NCBI RefSeq assembly: GCF_900604965.1
Contig: NZ_UWPD01000001.1
Location: 574,642-638,641 of the forward strand
DNA length: 64,000 bases
Origin: Gordonibacter sp. Marseille-P4307
GTDB taxonomy: Bacteria > Actinomycetota > Coriobacteriia > Coriobacteriales > Eggerthellaceae
Direction: 5' to 3'
Shown here in pieces: positions 51,201 through 64,000 of this stretch. Numbering within the stretch: the first letter of the stretch is position 1; each line of letters starts with the position of its first letter. The notes below the pieces were generated by a model. It was not told the DNA's origin, made no database searches, and saw only the letters and a program-made list of their open reading frames with translations. A program made the position numbers and the translations under genes.

Positions 51201-52412
51201 ATGCAGTCTGTCGAAGAGCAAATCCGCATCATCTCCTCGGGTGCCGACAAGGTCGTTCCCGAACAGGCCCTGGTCGAGAAGCTCAAGCGGGGCAGGCCTC
51301 TGAACATCAAGCTGGGCGTCGACCCCACGGCTCCCGACATCCATCTGGGACATGCGGTTCCCCTGCGCAAGCTGCGCCAGTTCCAGGACCTGGGGCATCA
51401 GGTCACGCTCATCATCGGCGACGGTACTGCGTTGATCGGAGACCCTTCGGGCCGCAACAGCACGCGTCCCCAGCTTTCCCTCGAGCAGATTCGGGAAAAC
51501 GCCCAGACATACGTCGATCAGGCGTTCAAGGTACTCGACCCCGAAAAGACCACGCTCGTGTACAACTCCGAATGGCTCTTCGAGATCGATATGCGCAAGA
51601 TCCTCGAGCTTGCCAGCCTGTTCACGGTGGCTCGCATCCTCGAGCGCGACGATTTTCACAAGCGCTACACCGGAAATCAACCCATCGGCGTTCATGAATT
51701 CCTGTACCCCATCATGCAGGCGTACGATTCGGTCGTCATCAAGGCCGATGTCGAGCTGGGAGGATCCGATCAGCTGTTCAACCTCCTTGCGGGCCGCGAA
51801 CTCATGGAGAAGATGGGAATGGAACCGCAGGTGTGCCTGACGCTTCCCTTGCTGGAGGGAACCGACGGTGTTCAGAAGATGTCGAAGAGCTACGGCAACT
51901 ACATCGGGCTTACCGATGAGCCCGCCGATATGTTCGGCAAGGTGATGTCTATCCCCGACGAGCTGATGGAGAAGTACTTCCGGCTTGCATCCACGGTCGA
52001 AGTGGCCGAGATAGAGCGCATCGTCGAAGGCGTGGCGAGAGGAGCGCTGCATCCGAACAAGGTGAAGCGCTCGCTTGCCCGCAACATCGTTGCGGCTTAC
52101 TACAGCGAGGCCGAGGCTGCCGAGGCCGAGGCATCGTTCGATCTGCTGTTCAAACAGCATGCGCTTCCCGACGATATCGCCGAGTTCCCCGCCGATCTTG
52201 CGCCGAATGACGAGGGAACGGTCTATCTTGCGAAGATCATCGCCGATTCGGGCCTTGCGGCCAGCGCGGGAGAAGCGCGTCGGCTTATCGATGGAGGCGG
52301 AGTTAAAATCGATGGCGAAGCGGTTCCCGCTAAGAGCTACAACATCGATCCCGCCAAACTGTCAGGTGCGGTTGTGCAGGTGGGGAAGCGCAAGTTCGTC
52401 AAGATCGTTTAG
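51201..52412 (+). CDS. tyrS: Tyrosyl-tRNA synthetase (TyrZ-like)
   Basis: 403 residues from ATG 51201. Class I signatures: HLGHAVPLRKLRQFQDLGHQ is the HIGH region (HLGH), GDGTALIGDPSGRNSTRP, and KMSKSYGNYIGL is the KMSKS loop. A C-terminal S4 domain is present (GEARRLIDGGGVKIDG). The short spacing, KMSKS exactly conserved and the IGVHEFLYPIMQAYD block put it in the TyrZ branch. The leader is only about 35 bases, with a weak ribosome-binding site. It is followed by a terminator and then the rRNA operon. Confidence 0.95.
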   Translation: MQSVEEQIRIISSGADKVVPEQALVEKLKRGRPLNIKLGVDPTAPDIHLGHAVPLRKLRQFQDLGHQVTLIIGDGTALIGDPSGRNSTRPQLSLEQIRENAQTYVDQAFKVLDPEKTTLVYNSEWLFEIDMRKILELASLFTVARILERDDFHKRYTGNQPIGVHEFLYPIMQAYDSVVIKADVELGGSDQLFNLLAGRELMEKMGMEPQVCLTLPLLEGTDGVQKMSKSYGNYIGLTDEPADMFGKVMSIPDELMEKYFRLASTVEVAEIERIVEGVARGALHPNKVKRSLARNIVAAYYSEAEAAEAEASFDLLFKQHALPDDIAEFPADLAPNDEGTVYLAKIIADSGLAASAGEARRLIDGGGVKIDGEAVPAKSYNIDPAKLSGAVVQVGKRKFVKIV

Positions 52413-52464
52413 CAACTGACGTAGGTTTGCCTGAACGAAAGCTCTTTATACATATATATGCGAG

Positions 52465-52503
52465 ATCGAGGGGCGGAGGATATTCTGCTCCTCGATTGTT
52501 TTC
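52465..52503 (+). terminator. Intrinsic terminator after tyrS
   Basis: ATCGAGGGGC (52465-52474) pairs with GCTCCTCGAT (52487-52496), one G-T pair, then TTGTTTT. Confidence 0.75.
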
Positions 52504-52532
52504 GGGCTTCTATGATGCGACCCCCCGCTCCC

Positions 52533-52562
52533 CCCGTTTGTGGAGAACCCTCCACAAACGGG
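52533..52562. repeat. Perfect 13-base inverted repeat upstream of the rRNA promoter
   Basis: CCCGTTTGTGGAG, loop AACC, CTCCACAAACGGG, 110 bases upstream of the rRNA -35. No T-tract follows. It could be a second terminator insulating the rRNA operon or a protein-binding operator. Bases 52563-52674 after it are G/C-rich with no gene. Confidence 0.55.
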
Positions 52563-52674
52563 ATCCCCCGTTGCGCCGCGGCCCCGGGGGGCGTATAGTA
52601 GCAACCCGCGCTCGGGGAGGGCGCGCCCGGAACCCGGGGCCCGCAGGGCCGCGGGGGGCGGGAAAAAAAGGGGG

Positions 52675-52703
52675 TTGACGGAGCGATCCGGATGCCCTAG
52701 AAT
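52675..52703 (+). promoter_or_regulatory. rRNA operon promoter
   Basis: TTGACG (52675-52680), 17-base spacer, TAGAAT (52698-52703). Start near 52711. The 180-base leader contains a boxA-like CCTTGAGAACC near 52765, a likely NusB target. Confidence 0.85.
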
Positions 52704-52892
52704 TACTCCTCGCGCCGAACGCGGGAGCGGGAGGCGGGCCGGGCCGGATGGCCCCGGCCGGAACCTTGAGAACCGGATACTGGATACGGAAAGATCGAGA
52801 GATCGAGTCGAACAGACTCCGATGGATCAGACGGACCACGTCAGCCCGTCCCCGCGAGGGGAGGGGCGGTTACTTTAGTTTAGAGCTTACTT

Positions 52893-57728
<4,836 letters not shown>

Positions 57729-57819
57729 AACACGGTCCGCCGCGCATGTCCGCGCCGCGGTCGCTCTCGATGGGCGCTGTGCAGCCGCCAGGGTGCCGCA
57801 GAGCACCACCGCCCGCGCC
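57729..57819 (+). other. 23S-5S spacer
   Basis: 91 G/C-rich bases, no tRNA or other gene seen. Confidence 0.7.
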
Positions 57820-57945
57820 CTGCGCGAGCGCGGCCATGGAGGCGGGGATCACCCGATCCCGTTCCGAACTCGGCAGTTAAGCCCGCCGTCGCCGAAAGTA
57901 CTGCAGCGCCAGGCTGCGGGAGGATAGGGAGCCGCGCTCGCGCAG
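57820..57945 (+). rRNA. rrf: 5S ribosomal RNA
   Basis: The core GATCCCGTTCCGAACTCGG is the universal 5S loop sequence. The ends pair through TGCGCGAGCG at the 5' side and CGCTCGCGCA at the 3' side; pairing extends a few bases further, so the mature ends are uncertain by about five bases on each side. Confidence 0.93.
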
Positions 57946-57964
57946 GGCGCACCGGGAGGTGCGC

Positions 57965-58004
57965 GAGGGAGGGGGCCCGCGAGGGCCCCCTCCTCTTCGT
58001 TTCG
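57965..58004 (+). terminator. rRNA operon terminator
   Basis: AGGGGGCCC, loop GCGA, GGGCCCCCT with flanking GAGG/CCTC pairing, then TCTTCGTTTC. Confidence 0.8.
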
Positions 58005-58102
58005 GGCATGCGGGCGGTTCGGTTCGGGTTATGCGCGAACTTTCGCATCTTCGGTTCAGTCTTTCTGAATATCTTTCAATAAGGTAATAAGCGTGTAAAT
58101 TC

Positions 58103-58130
58103 AGACCGTTCGGAAACCGGTCTTTTCTTC
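58103..58130 (+). terminator. Weak terminator-like hairpin
   Basis: AGACCG (58103-58108) pairs with CGGTCT (58118-58123), then TTTCTTC; possibly a second stop for rRNA transcripts. Confidence 0.4.
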
Positions 58131-58136
58131 CGCTTA

Positions 58137-58142
58137 TATAAT
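58137..58142 (+). promoter_or_regulatory. Candidate -10 before the HEAT-like gene
   Basis: TATAAT, 47 bases before the GTG start; -35 not clear. Confidence 0.45.
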
Positions 58143-58189
58143 GAAAATATTCGTTTTAGCGTCCTTTTTCCTGTAAAGGGGAGTGACCT

Positions 58190-58801
58190 GTGCCCGAATT
58201 CTCTTTTGATCCAAAACAGCTTGCAGTCAAGGCTTTGTCCAGCGAGGATGTCCTGATCGATCTCGTGAAAAGTCTCGAAGGGGCTTCCAGGCGATCCCGT
58301 CAGGCTTCGGCATCGGCGCTGGCCATGATCGCGCGCGAAAACGCCGAACTGCTCGTTCCCTACATCAATGCCCTGGTAGACGGCCTGAACCGTCCGGAGG
58401 CTCAGACGCGTTGGGAATGTATCGATGCGCTGACGCTGTTGGTTCCCCATGCTGCGCAGGCGTGCGCGGCGGCTCTCGACGATGTCGAGTCGGCGCTCTT
58501 CGATGAATCGAACGGCCCGGTGCGTCTTTCATCCGTAAGATTCCTGTGCAAATACGGCGCAACGGGAGTCGATGAGTCCGAGCGCGTGTGGCCCCTCATC
58601 GACGAGGCTGTTCAGTGCTATCACGGAGACCTGGAGTTTTCCGAGATGCTGGGTGCGGTGTCGGAGTTCGCGGTTGCATCGATATCGGCAGAGGTTCGCC
58701 AGGCTCTGATCGACAGAATGTCGTTCGATGCGACGAATGGCAAGGGGCTCTCGAAGAAGAAGGCGATCCAGATCATCGAGAGCGCTCGCGCCGTACAGTG
58801 A
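58190..58801 (+). CDS. HEAT-repeat-like protein of unknown function
   Basis: 203 residues from GTG 58190, with AAAGGGGAG upstream. All-helical, with HEAT-like units: SRRSRQASASALAMIARENA, ARTRWECIDALTLLVPHAAQ-like (QTRWECIDALTLLVPHAA), GPVRLSSVRFLCKYGATG. The first half resembles a scaffold of three repeats; the end carries a basic KGLSKKKAIQIIE segment. No enzyme motif, signal or membrane helix. I do not recognise a specific family. It stands alone between the rRNA operon and the isocitrate dehydrogenase gene, with its own promoter and terminator. A protein- or RNA-binding scaffold is a guess from fold only. Confidence 0.75.
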   Translation: MPEFSFDPKQLAVKALSSEDVLIDLVKSLEGASRRSRQASASALAMIARENAELLVPYINALVDGLNRPEAQTRWECIDALTLLVPHAAQACAAALDDVESALFDESNGPVRLSSVRFLCKYGATGVDESERVWPLIDEAVQCYHGDLEFSEMLGAVSEFAVASISAEVRQALIDRMSFDATNGKGLSKKKAIQIIESARAVQ

Positions 58802-58806
58802 TCTAC

Positions 58807-58840
58807 CGAATGCGCAGCAATGCTGCGCATTCGCCTTTTT
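58807..58840 (+). terminator. Intrinsic terminator after the HEAT-like gene
   Basis: CGAATGCGCAGC, loop AAT, GCTGCGCATTCG, then CCTTTTT: a 12-base perfect stem with T-tract. Confidence 0.9.
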
Positions 58841-59007
58841 CTGGCCCTGTATCTGGGAAAAGACCGCTAGCATTAGATTGATTGCACATTGTTTGCGGGC
58901 AAATCGATGCAAGCTTGCTTTGGCTTTCGGCATGTGCGCGCAGCCGTGCTTTCCAGGCGCGCGTCACCCCTTTACGCCAGCTGTTGGGATTTCGAGATAG
59001 GAGCGTC

Positions 59008-60102
59008 ATGACTCGCCACGTTGTCACCCTTATCCCCGGAGATGGAATCGGAGTCGAAACTTCTGCCGCCATGCAGCGCGTAGTGGATGCGAGCGGCGTC
59101 GATATCGCGTGGGAAATCGCTTTAGCGGGAGCCGAGTGCATCGAGACCGAGGGAACCCCCCTTCCCGAATCTACACTCGAGTCGATACGCAGGAATGGGG
59201 TCGCCATCAAAGGTCCGATCGCCACTCCGGTGGCGGGCGGATTTCGCAGCGTGAACGTTGCTTTGCGCAAAGCGCTGGACCTGTATAACTGCCTGCGCCC
59301 GGTGCGATCGCTTCCCGGTGCGGGCGGTCGCTACGAAGACGTCGATCTTGTTATCGTTCGCGAGAATTCGGAAGACCTGTACGCAGGAGTCGAGTTCGAG
59401 CAGGGAAGCGAGGGTGCCGGCAAAATCATCGACTTGTGCCAGAGCGTCGGAGCGGGTTCGATTCGCCGCGATTCCGGCATATCCATCAAGCCCATATCGG
59501 TTACGGGATCGCGCCGCATCGTTCGCGCCGCATTCGAGTATGCGCTCGCCCAGGGTCGCCGGAAGGTGACCGCTGTCCACAAGGCGAACATCATGAAGCA
59601 CTCCGACGGATTATTTCTGACGGTGGCGCGCGAGGTTGCCGCGGAATACGAAGGTCGCGTCGCCTTCGACGAGCGCATCGTTGACGCGTTCTGCATGAAT
59701 CTGGTGATCGAACCCGGTCAGTTCGATGTGGTGGTATTCCCGAACCTCTACGGCGATATCGCAAGCGATCTTGCCGCGGGGCTCGTGGGCGGCCTGGGGA
59801 TCGCTCCGGGCGCCAATATCGGGGATGGCTGCGCGGTGTTCGAAGCCGTGCACGGGTCGGCGCCCGATATCGCGGGCCAGGACAAGGCGAATCCGACGGC
59901 TGAGATTCTATCCGCTGCCATGATGCTCGATCACTTGGGGGAGCGAGAAGCCGCTTCTCGAATTCGGGAAGCGGTTCGCCGCGTATACGCAGAGGGTTCG
60001 TGCCTGACGGGGGATATTCGCTGGGCGACCGGGTCGAAGGAGCCTGCGGCCTCTTGTACGGCGTTCACGGAGAATCTGATCGAGGTCATGAGGTCTTTGT
60101 AG
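59008..60102 (+). CDS. Isocitrate dehydrogenase, NAD-type (isopropylmalate dehydrogenase family)
   Basis: 364 residues from ATG 59008 (AGGAG nine bases upstream; the upstream frame to 58882 is non-conserved). It opens VVTLIPGDGIGVETSAAMQR. The substrate loop FRSVNVALRKALDLYNCLRP contains the Ser and Arg residues typical of isocitrate rather than isopropylmalate users, followed by VIVRENSEDLYAGVEFEQGS; the cofactor loop HGSAPDIAGQDKANPTAEIL resembles NAD-linked enzymes. Short length matches NAD-dependent IDH and homoisocitrate dehydrogenase. The adjacent aconitase makes isocitrate the likely substrate, producing 2-oxoglutarate for glutamate. Confidence 0.85.
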   Translation: MTRHVVTLIPGDGIGVETSAAMQRVVDASGVDIAWEIALAGAECIETEGTPLPESTLESIRRNGVAIKGPIATPVAGGFRSVNVALRKALDLYNCLRPVRSLPGAGGRYEDVDLVIVRENSEDLYAGVEFEQGSEGAGKIIDLCQSVGAGSIRRDSGISIKPISVTGSRRIVRAAFEYALAQGRRKVTAVHKANIMKHSDGLFLTVAREVAAEYEGRVAFDERIVDAFCMNLVIEPGQFDVVVFPNLYGDIASDLAAGLVGGLGIAPGANIGDGCAVFEAVHGSAPDIAGQDKANPTAEILSAAMMLDHLGEREAASRIREAVRRVYAEGSCLTGDIRWATGSKEPAASCTAFTENLIEVMRSL

Positions 60103-60203
60103 CGGCTTGCCTCAAAGCCGAAGGGTATTGGGTTGCGGGAGGCGCATATCGATAGCGCGGTGCTTTCTAGCCCGACGAGACAGAGCTTACGTTAGGGGTG
60201 GCG

Positions 60204-62909
60204 ATGACGAGGTGCAACGAATCGTTCAAGCGGGTGCTGGACGTCGAGGGGTCCGAGTTCGAGTATTATCCGGTTTCCCAGGTTCCAGGAACCGACAGGC
60301 TTCCCTATGCGTTGACGGTTCTCGTTGAAAACGCGCTGCGGTGCGTCGAGGGAGAGTCCGCTGCGCTTGACTGCGTCCAGCGGATCGTCGATGCCGGTTT
60401 GGCAGGCGTTCCCGGAGAGGAGATCGAGTTCTCCCCATCGCGCGTTTTATTCCAGGATTTCACCGGCGTACCTGTGTTCGTCGATTTTGCCGTTATGAGG
60501 GAGGCCTGCGCTCAGATCGGGGGCGATCCGGCTCGCATCAACCCCCAGATCCCGTGCGATCTGGTTATCGATCATTCGGTGATCGCCGACGAGGCGGGGA
60601 GCACATCGGCGATCGACAGGAACATGGAGCTGGAATTCCAGCGAAATGCGGAGCGCTACCGCTTTTTGAAGTGGGCTCAGGATTCGTTTCGGAACGTGAG
60701 GATCGTGCCCCCCGGATCGGGGATCTGCCATCAGCTGAACATCGAAAAATTCGCTCAGATCGCGATGGTTCGCGATGCGGAGGGGAACGTTTGCGACGCG
60801 TCCGACGTTTGCGGATGCGATGCGACGAGCCGTCCCGTAGCCTATTTCGATACGCTGGTGGGAACCGATAGCCATACTCCCACCGCAAACGGCATTGGGG
60901 TTCTGGGTTGGGGCGTGGGGGGCATCGAGGCCGAAGCGGCCGCTTTGGGCCAGCCCATCACCACGCTCGTCCCCCGCGTGGTGGGCGTTCGTCTTACCGG
61001 GGAGCTTTCGGGTAGCGTATCGGCTATGGACGTGGCGCTGAGATTCGCCCAGATGCTGAGATCGCGCGGCGTGGTCGGATGCTTCGTCGAATGCTTCGGC
61101 TCGGGCCTTGACAGCCTGAGCGCCACTCAGAGGGCCTGCATTTCCAATATGACCCCCGAGTACGGCAGCACCTGCACGCTGTTTCCCGTTGACGGCCGCA
61201 CGCTTGATTTCTTCCGCATGACGGGCCGCTCCGACCGGCAGGTGGCGCTGGTCGAGGCATACGCCAAGGCTCAGGGACTTTGGCACGATGCTGGGGCAGA
61301 GCGCGTGTATTCCGAGGTTATCGAACTCGATCTGTCCCAGGTTTCCGCATCCATGTCGGGTCCGTCGCGGCCGCACGACCGCTTCGATCTTTCCGACGCG
61401 AAAGAGCGTTTCGAGGCGCTTCGGCTGGAACGCGGGCTGAGCAGCGACGAGCGCTCGGTCGTGACCATCGACGGGGTGCGTCACGAACTTGCCCATGGCG
61501 CCGTGGCCATCGCCGCCATCACCAGCTGCACGACCGCGGCCGATCCGCGGATGATGCTGGCGGCGGGCCTTGCCGCGCGCAACGCCGAGCGCGCGGGGCT
61601 GAAACCCCAACCTTGGGTGAAGTGCGTATTTGCTCCTGGAAGCCATGCGGGGACCGAGATTCTCGATCGCGCCGGCCTCCTGGGTTCTCTGCGGTCGGTA
61701 GGGTTTTTCAACTGCGGATACGGCTGCATGAGCTGCATCGGCAACTCGGGTCCCATCAAGCCCGAAATGCACGAGGTGTGCGATCGCATCGAGCTTGCGA
61801 GCGTTTTGTCGGGGAACAGGAACTTCGAGGGTCGTATTTCTCCCGACGTATCTCAGAACTATCTCATGCAGCCCGCTGCGGTCATCGTGTATGCGATTGC
61901 CGGAACGGTTGACTTCGACTTCGAGAGCGAACCTTTGGGTGTCGATCTGAAGGGCAACAGCGTGTTCGCCCGCGATCTCATGCCTTCGGCCGAAGAGCTG
62001 GACGAGCTTGTGGAGAGATTCGTGACGGCGCAGGCCTACAGCGAGGGCGCGGTCGGCATGTTCGAGGGAACGCGGGCATGGAGAAGCCTCGACGTTTCCC
62101 CCAGCTCGGTGTTTTCCTGGGATGGAGAGTCCACGTACGTGCGTCGCCCTCCTTACTTCGACGGGATGGGGGCCGATCCCGCTCCCTCCGAAGCGCCTTG
62201 CTGCGCGCGCGTCCTGGCCAAGCTGGGCGACTTCATCACGACCGACCACATATCGCCGGCCGGTTCGATCGCTGCGGGATCCCCTGCGGCGCTGTACCTT
62301 GAGTCGCACGGTGTGAAAAGCGCCGATTTCAACACGCTGGGTGCTCGTCGAGGCAATCACGAAGTGATGATGCGGGGGACGTTTGCCAATGTGAAGCTGA
62401 TGAACGAACTCGCCGCGGGTCGAAAGGGCGGTTGGTCGCTCGATTTCTCCGACGGCCGGGTCAAGCCTTTGTTCGATGTCTCCGAGTCGTATCGGAGCAG
62501 CTGCGTTCCCAGCATCGTCGTTGCGGGAAAGATGTACGGGAGCGGATCTTCGCGCGATTGGGCGGCGAAGGGCCCGATGCTGCTGGGAGTTCGTGCCGTG
62601 ATCGCGGAGAGCTTCGAGCGCATCCATCGGTCCAATCTCGTTGGCATGGGCGTGCTGCCGCTCCAGTTCGCCGAAGGGCAGAACGCGGAAACGCTTGGGC
62701 TGACAGGCGAAGAGTCCTACACGGTTGCTCCGGTGGATTTTTCAAACGGTTTGCCCGAGCCCCGGGTGGTTTCCGTAAGCGCCCGTCGAGACGACGGCTG
62801 CGAGGTGCTGTTCGACGCGATCGTGCGCGTGGACACCCCGACCGAGGGTCGCTATATGCAGCATGGGGGTATCTTGCAGTACGTGCTGCGCAGCCTGGCC
62901 TCGAAGTAG
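60204..62909 (+). CDS. acnA: Aconitate hydratase A
   Basis: 901 residues from ATG 60204 (TTAGGGG upstream). It isomerises citrate to isocitrate through a [4Fe-4S] cluster. Cluster cysteines are in AAITSCTTAADPR and NCGYGCMSCIGNSGP. Other landmarks: LVGTDSHTPTANGIGVLGWG, SGNRNFEGRISPDVSQNYL and the swivel domain YGSGSSRDWAAKGPMLLGVR. The size and domain order are those of AcnA/IRP1-type enzymes. It lies 100 bases after the isocitrate dehydrogenase gene, so the two form an oxidative half-cycle toward 2-oxoglutarate; citrate synthase is not in the window. Confidence 0.95.
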   Translation: MTRCNESFKRVLDVEGSEFEYYPVSQVPGTDRLPYALTVLVENALRCVEGESAALDCVQRIVDAGLAGVPGEEIEFSPSRVLFQDFTGVPVFVDFAVMREACAQIGGDPARINPQIPCDLVIDHSVIADEAGSTSAIDRNMELEFQRNAERYRFLKWAQDSFRNVRIVPPGSGICHQLNIEKFAQIAMVRDAEGNVCDASDVCGCDATSRPVAYFDTLVGTDSHTPTANGIGVLGWGVGGIEAEAAALGQPITTLVPRVVGVRLTGELSGSVSAMDVALRFAQMLRSRGVVGCFVECFGSGLDSLSATQRACISNMTPEYGSTCTLFPVDGRTLDFFRMTGRSDRQVALVEAYAKAQGLWHDAGAERVYSEVIELDLSQVSASMSGPSRPHDRFDLSDAKERFEALRLERGLSSDERSVVTIDGVRHELAHGAVAIAAITSCTTAADPRMMLAAGLAARNAERAGLKPQPWVKCVFAPGSHAGTEILDRAGLLGSLRSVGFFNCGYGCMSCIGNSGPIKPEMHEVCDRIELASVLSGNRNFEGRISPDVSQNYLMQPAAVIVYAIAGTVDFDFESEPLGVDLKGNSVFARDLMPSAEELDELVERFVTAQAYSEGAVGMFEGTRAWRSLDVSPSSVFSWDGESTYVRRPPYFDGMGADPAPSEAPCCARVLAKLGDFITTDHISPAGSIAAGSPAALYLESHGVKSADFNTLGARRGNHEVMMRGTFANVKLMNELAAGRKGGWSLDFSDGRVKPLFDVSESYRSSCVPSIVVAGKMYGSGSSRDWAAKGPMLLGVRAVIAESFERIHRSNLVGMGVLPLQFAEGQNAETLGLTGEESYTVAPVDFSNGLPEPRVVSVSARRDDGCEVLFDAIVRVDTPTEGRYMQHGGILQYVLRSLASK

Positions 62910-62927
62910 ATCGAGTCGGCGGAGTGC

Positions 62928-62955
62928 TTGACAAGACCTGAAAACAGAGTAATAT
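62928..62955 (+). promoter_or_regulatory. rplJ-rplL promoter
   Basis: TTGACA (62928-62933), 16-base spacer, TAATAT (62950-62955). A strong promoter for the L10 leader transcript. Confidence 0.75.
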
Positions 62956-62984
62956 GTAATGGCTGCTTTTACGCAGCGCGAACG

Positions 62985-63115
62985 TAAACCGTTCCGCTAC
63001 CAAAGACAGCAGGTGCCTTTCGGGGCTTAAACGCAACAGCGGCCCGCCGAGGTGGTCATGCGATACGTATGTGCCGACCCTCGCTGTCTTTCGATGGCGG
63101 GGGTCGTTTCGTTTC
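62985..63115 (+). ncRNA. Ribosomal protein L10 leader with attenuator
   Basis: ACCAAAGACAGCAGGTGCC near 63000 and GCGGCCCGCCGAGG near 63040 match the conserved L10 leader fold, which binds the L10-L12 complex. Downstream, GACCCTCGC (63076-63084) pairs with GCGGGGGTC (63097-63105) and is followed by GTTTCGTTTC, an intrinsic attenuator. Excess L10 should favour termination before rplJ. Confidence 0.8.
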
Positions 63116-63176
63116 TACGGACGGCTCCACCCGAAATCGGAGCGGAACCGATTGCAAGCGAAAGGAGGTGCACTGC

Positions 63177-63698
63177 ATGCCCAACGCACAGAATCAAGCG
63201 ATGATGGCTTCCATCAAAGAGGATCTGACCGACGTCAAGGCCGTTTGGGTTGTGGATTACCGCGGCCTGAGCGTGAAAGAGGTCGAAGGCCTTCGCCGCG
63301 ATATCCGCGAGGCCGACGCATCCATGAAGGTGTACAAGAACACCCTCGTTCGCATCGCTCTCAAAGAGCTCGACATGGCCAGCCTCGATGAGGTTTTGGA
63401 AGGCCCCTCTGCTTTCGTGTTCTGCAAGAACGACCCCGTTGCGTCCGCCAAGGCGCTGACCGAGTTCGCCAAGGATAACGATAAGCTCGTTATCAAGGGT
63501 GGCATGATGGACGGCGACTTCGTTAACGCCGGTCAGTTCGACGCCGTTGCCTCGCTGCCTTCGCGCGAGCAGCTGCTCGCTCAGATCGCCGGCGCCATCT
63601 CCGGTGTCGCCCGCGGCCTCGCCGTTTCCATCAACGGCGTTCCCAGCGGTCTTGCCCGCACGATTCAGCAGGTCTCCGAGCAGAAGCCCGCTGCATAA
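63177..63698 (+). CDS. rplJ: 50S ribosomal protein L10
   Basis: 173 residues from ATG 63177, nine bases after a perfect AAAGGAGGTG. L10 is the base of the ribosomal stalk that holds L7/L12 dimers. Conserved segments: MMASIKEDLTDVKAVWVVDY, RGLSVKEVEGLRRDIREADA, KVYKNTLVRIAL and the C-terminal helix that carries L12. Upstream frames to 63069 lie in the leader and are not coding. It is followed by rplL after 82 bases. Confidence 0.97.
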   Translation: MPNAQNQAMMASIKEDLTDVKAVWVVDYRGLSVKEVEGLRRDIREADASMKVYKNTLVRIALKELDMASLDEVLEGPSAFVFCKNDPVASAKALTEFAKDNDKLVIKGGMMDGDFVNAGQFDAVASLPSREQLLAQIAGAISGVARGLAVSINGVPSGLARTIQQVSEQKPAA

Positions 63699-63780
63699 CG
63701 CGTGCAGCATGCGCGGCGTGAAAGCCGCTTAAGTCAACGAAACGCGGCCGCGCGAGCGGCCCCCCTGAAAGGAAAGTGTC

Positions 63781-64000
63781 ATGGCTGTTACCAAAGAAGA
63801 AATCATCGAGGCCCTCAAGGAGATGTCCCTTCTCGAGGCTTCCGAGCTCGTTTCTATGATCGAGGAGACCTTCGGCGTTTCCGCTGCTGCTCCCGCCGCT
63901 GTCGCGGTTGCCGCTGCTCCTGCCGAGGCCGCCGAAGAGAAGTCCGATTTCGACGTTGTGCTCGAGGGCTTCGGCGACAACAAGATCGCCGTTATCAAGG
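63781..64000 (+). CDS. rplL: 50S ribosomal protein L7/L12, N-terminal fragment
   Basis: 73 codons visible before the right edge; GAAAGGAAAG precedes ATG 63781. The N-terminal dimerisation domain [20 protein letters not shown], an Ala-rich hinge and the start of the C-terminal domain ([20 protein letters not shown]) are typical of L7/L12, the factor-recruiting stalk protein. Confidence 0.97.
   Translation, partial: MAVTKEEIIEALKEMSLLEASELVSMIEETFGVSAAAPAAVAVAAAPAEAAEEKSDFDVVLEGFGDNKIAVIK

Noticed and set aside
60447-62627. A 726-codon open frame antisense to aconitase
   Set aside because: Same mirror effect; no start signal, no domain, and the sense strand encodes complete AcnA.

Overview
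The window is chromosomal DNA from a high-GC Gram-positive bacterium. The 16S rRNA start, the gene order, a seven-helix membrane LuxR-type regulator and the pairing of actinobacterial with Firmicutes-like synteny point to class Coriobacteriia (Actinomycetota), most likely family Eggerthellaceae. This placement is inference from reading the sequence; no database search was possible. Coding density is high and nearly everything is on the + strand. No phage, insertion sequence, CRISPR array or tRNA gene was found.

Layout. (1) 1-3200: start of argF on the minus strand, a membrane LuxR regulator, and an IMP dehydrogenase of the Tritrichomonas-like type. (2) 3210-18203: a long housekeeping run, ruvX-mltG-yqeG-like-aroE-aroC-aroK-aroB-(aroQ/pepP fusion)-efp, then a carboxyltransferase/biotin-carrier fusion-accC-asp23-nusB-xseB-dxs. 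It supplies most of the shikimate pathway, EF-P, a biotin-dependent carboxylase and the first step of the MEP isoprenoid pathway. (3) 18232-27737: an acetyltransferase, rpsA, then an accessory insert (cell-wall-binding amidase, PIN-toxin remnant, membrane acyltransferase) between rpsA and coaE-uvrB. (4) 27811-32075: a paired SMR transporter, an MGMT-like protein and dtd on the minus strand; recN and nfo on the plus strand. (5) 32370-36257: a T-box leader controlling pheS-pheT. (6) 36343-43252: map with a SEC-C zinc motif, yhdT-like/panF, a small Phd-like protein behind a LexA-like box, and argC-argJ-argD without argB. (7) 43434-52412: two class A penicillin-binding proteins either side of a lipoprotein, a long U32 family protein, and tyrS. 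(8) 52465-58004: a complete rRNA operon (16S-23S-5S) with a strong promoter and no spacer tRNA. (9) 58190-64000: a HEAT-like unknown, NAD-type isocitrate dehydrogenase with aconitase A, and the L10 leader with rplJ and the start of rplL.

How it works together. The order aroC-aroK-aroB-aroQ-pepP-efp is the actinobacterial order, and efp-accB-accC-asp23-nusB-xseB-dxs is the Firmicutes order; the window joins both. Two departures stand out: aroQ and pepP form one reading frame, and the accB position holds a pyruvate/oxaloacetate-type carboxyltransferase carrying an AccB-like biotin domain at its C-terminus. Regulation is readable at several places: a T-box for phenylalanyl-tRNA synthetase, an L10 leader with attenuator, an SOS-type box before a small Phd-like gene, and a recurring extended -10 promoter (TGCTATACT).
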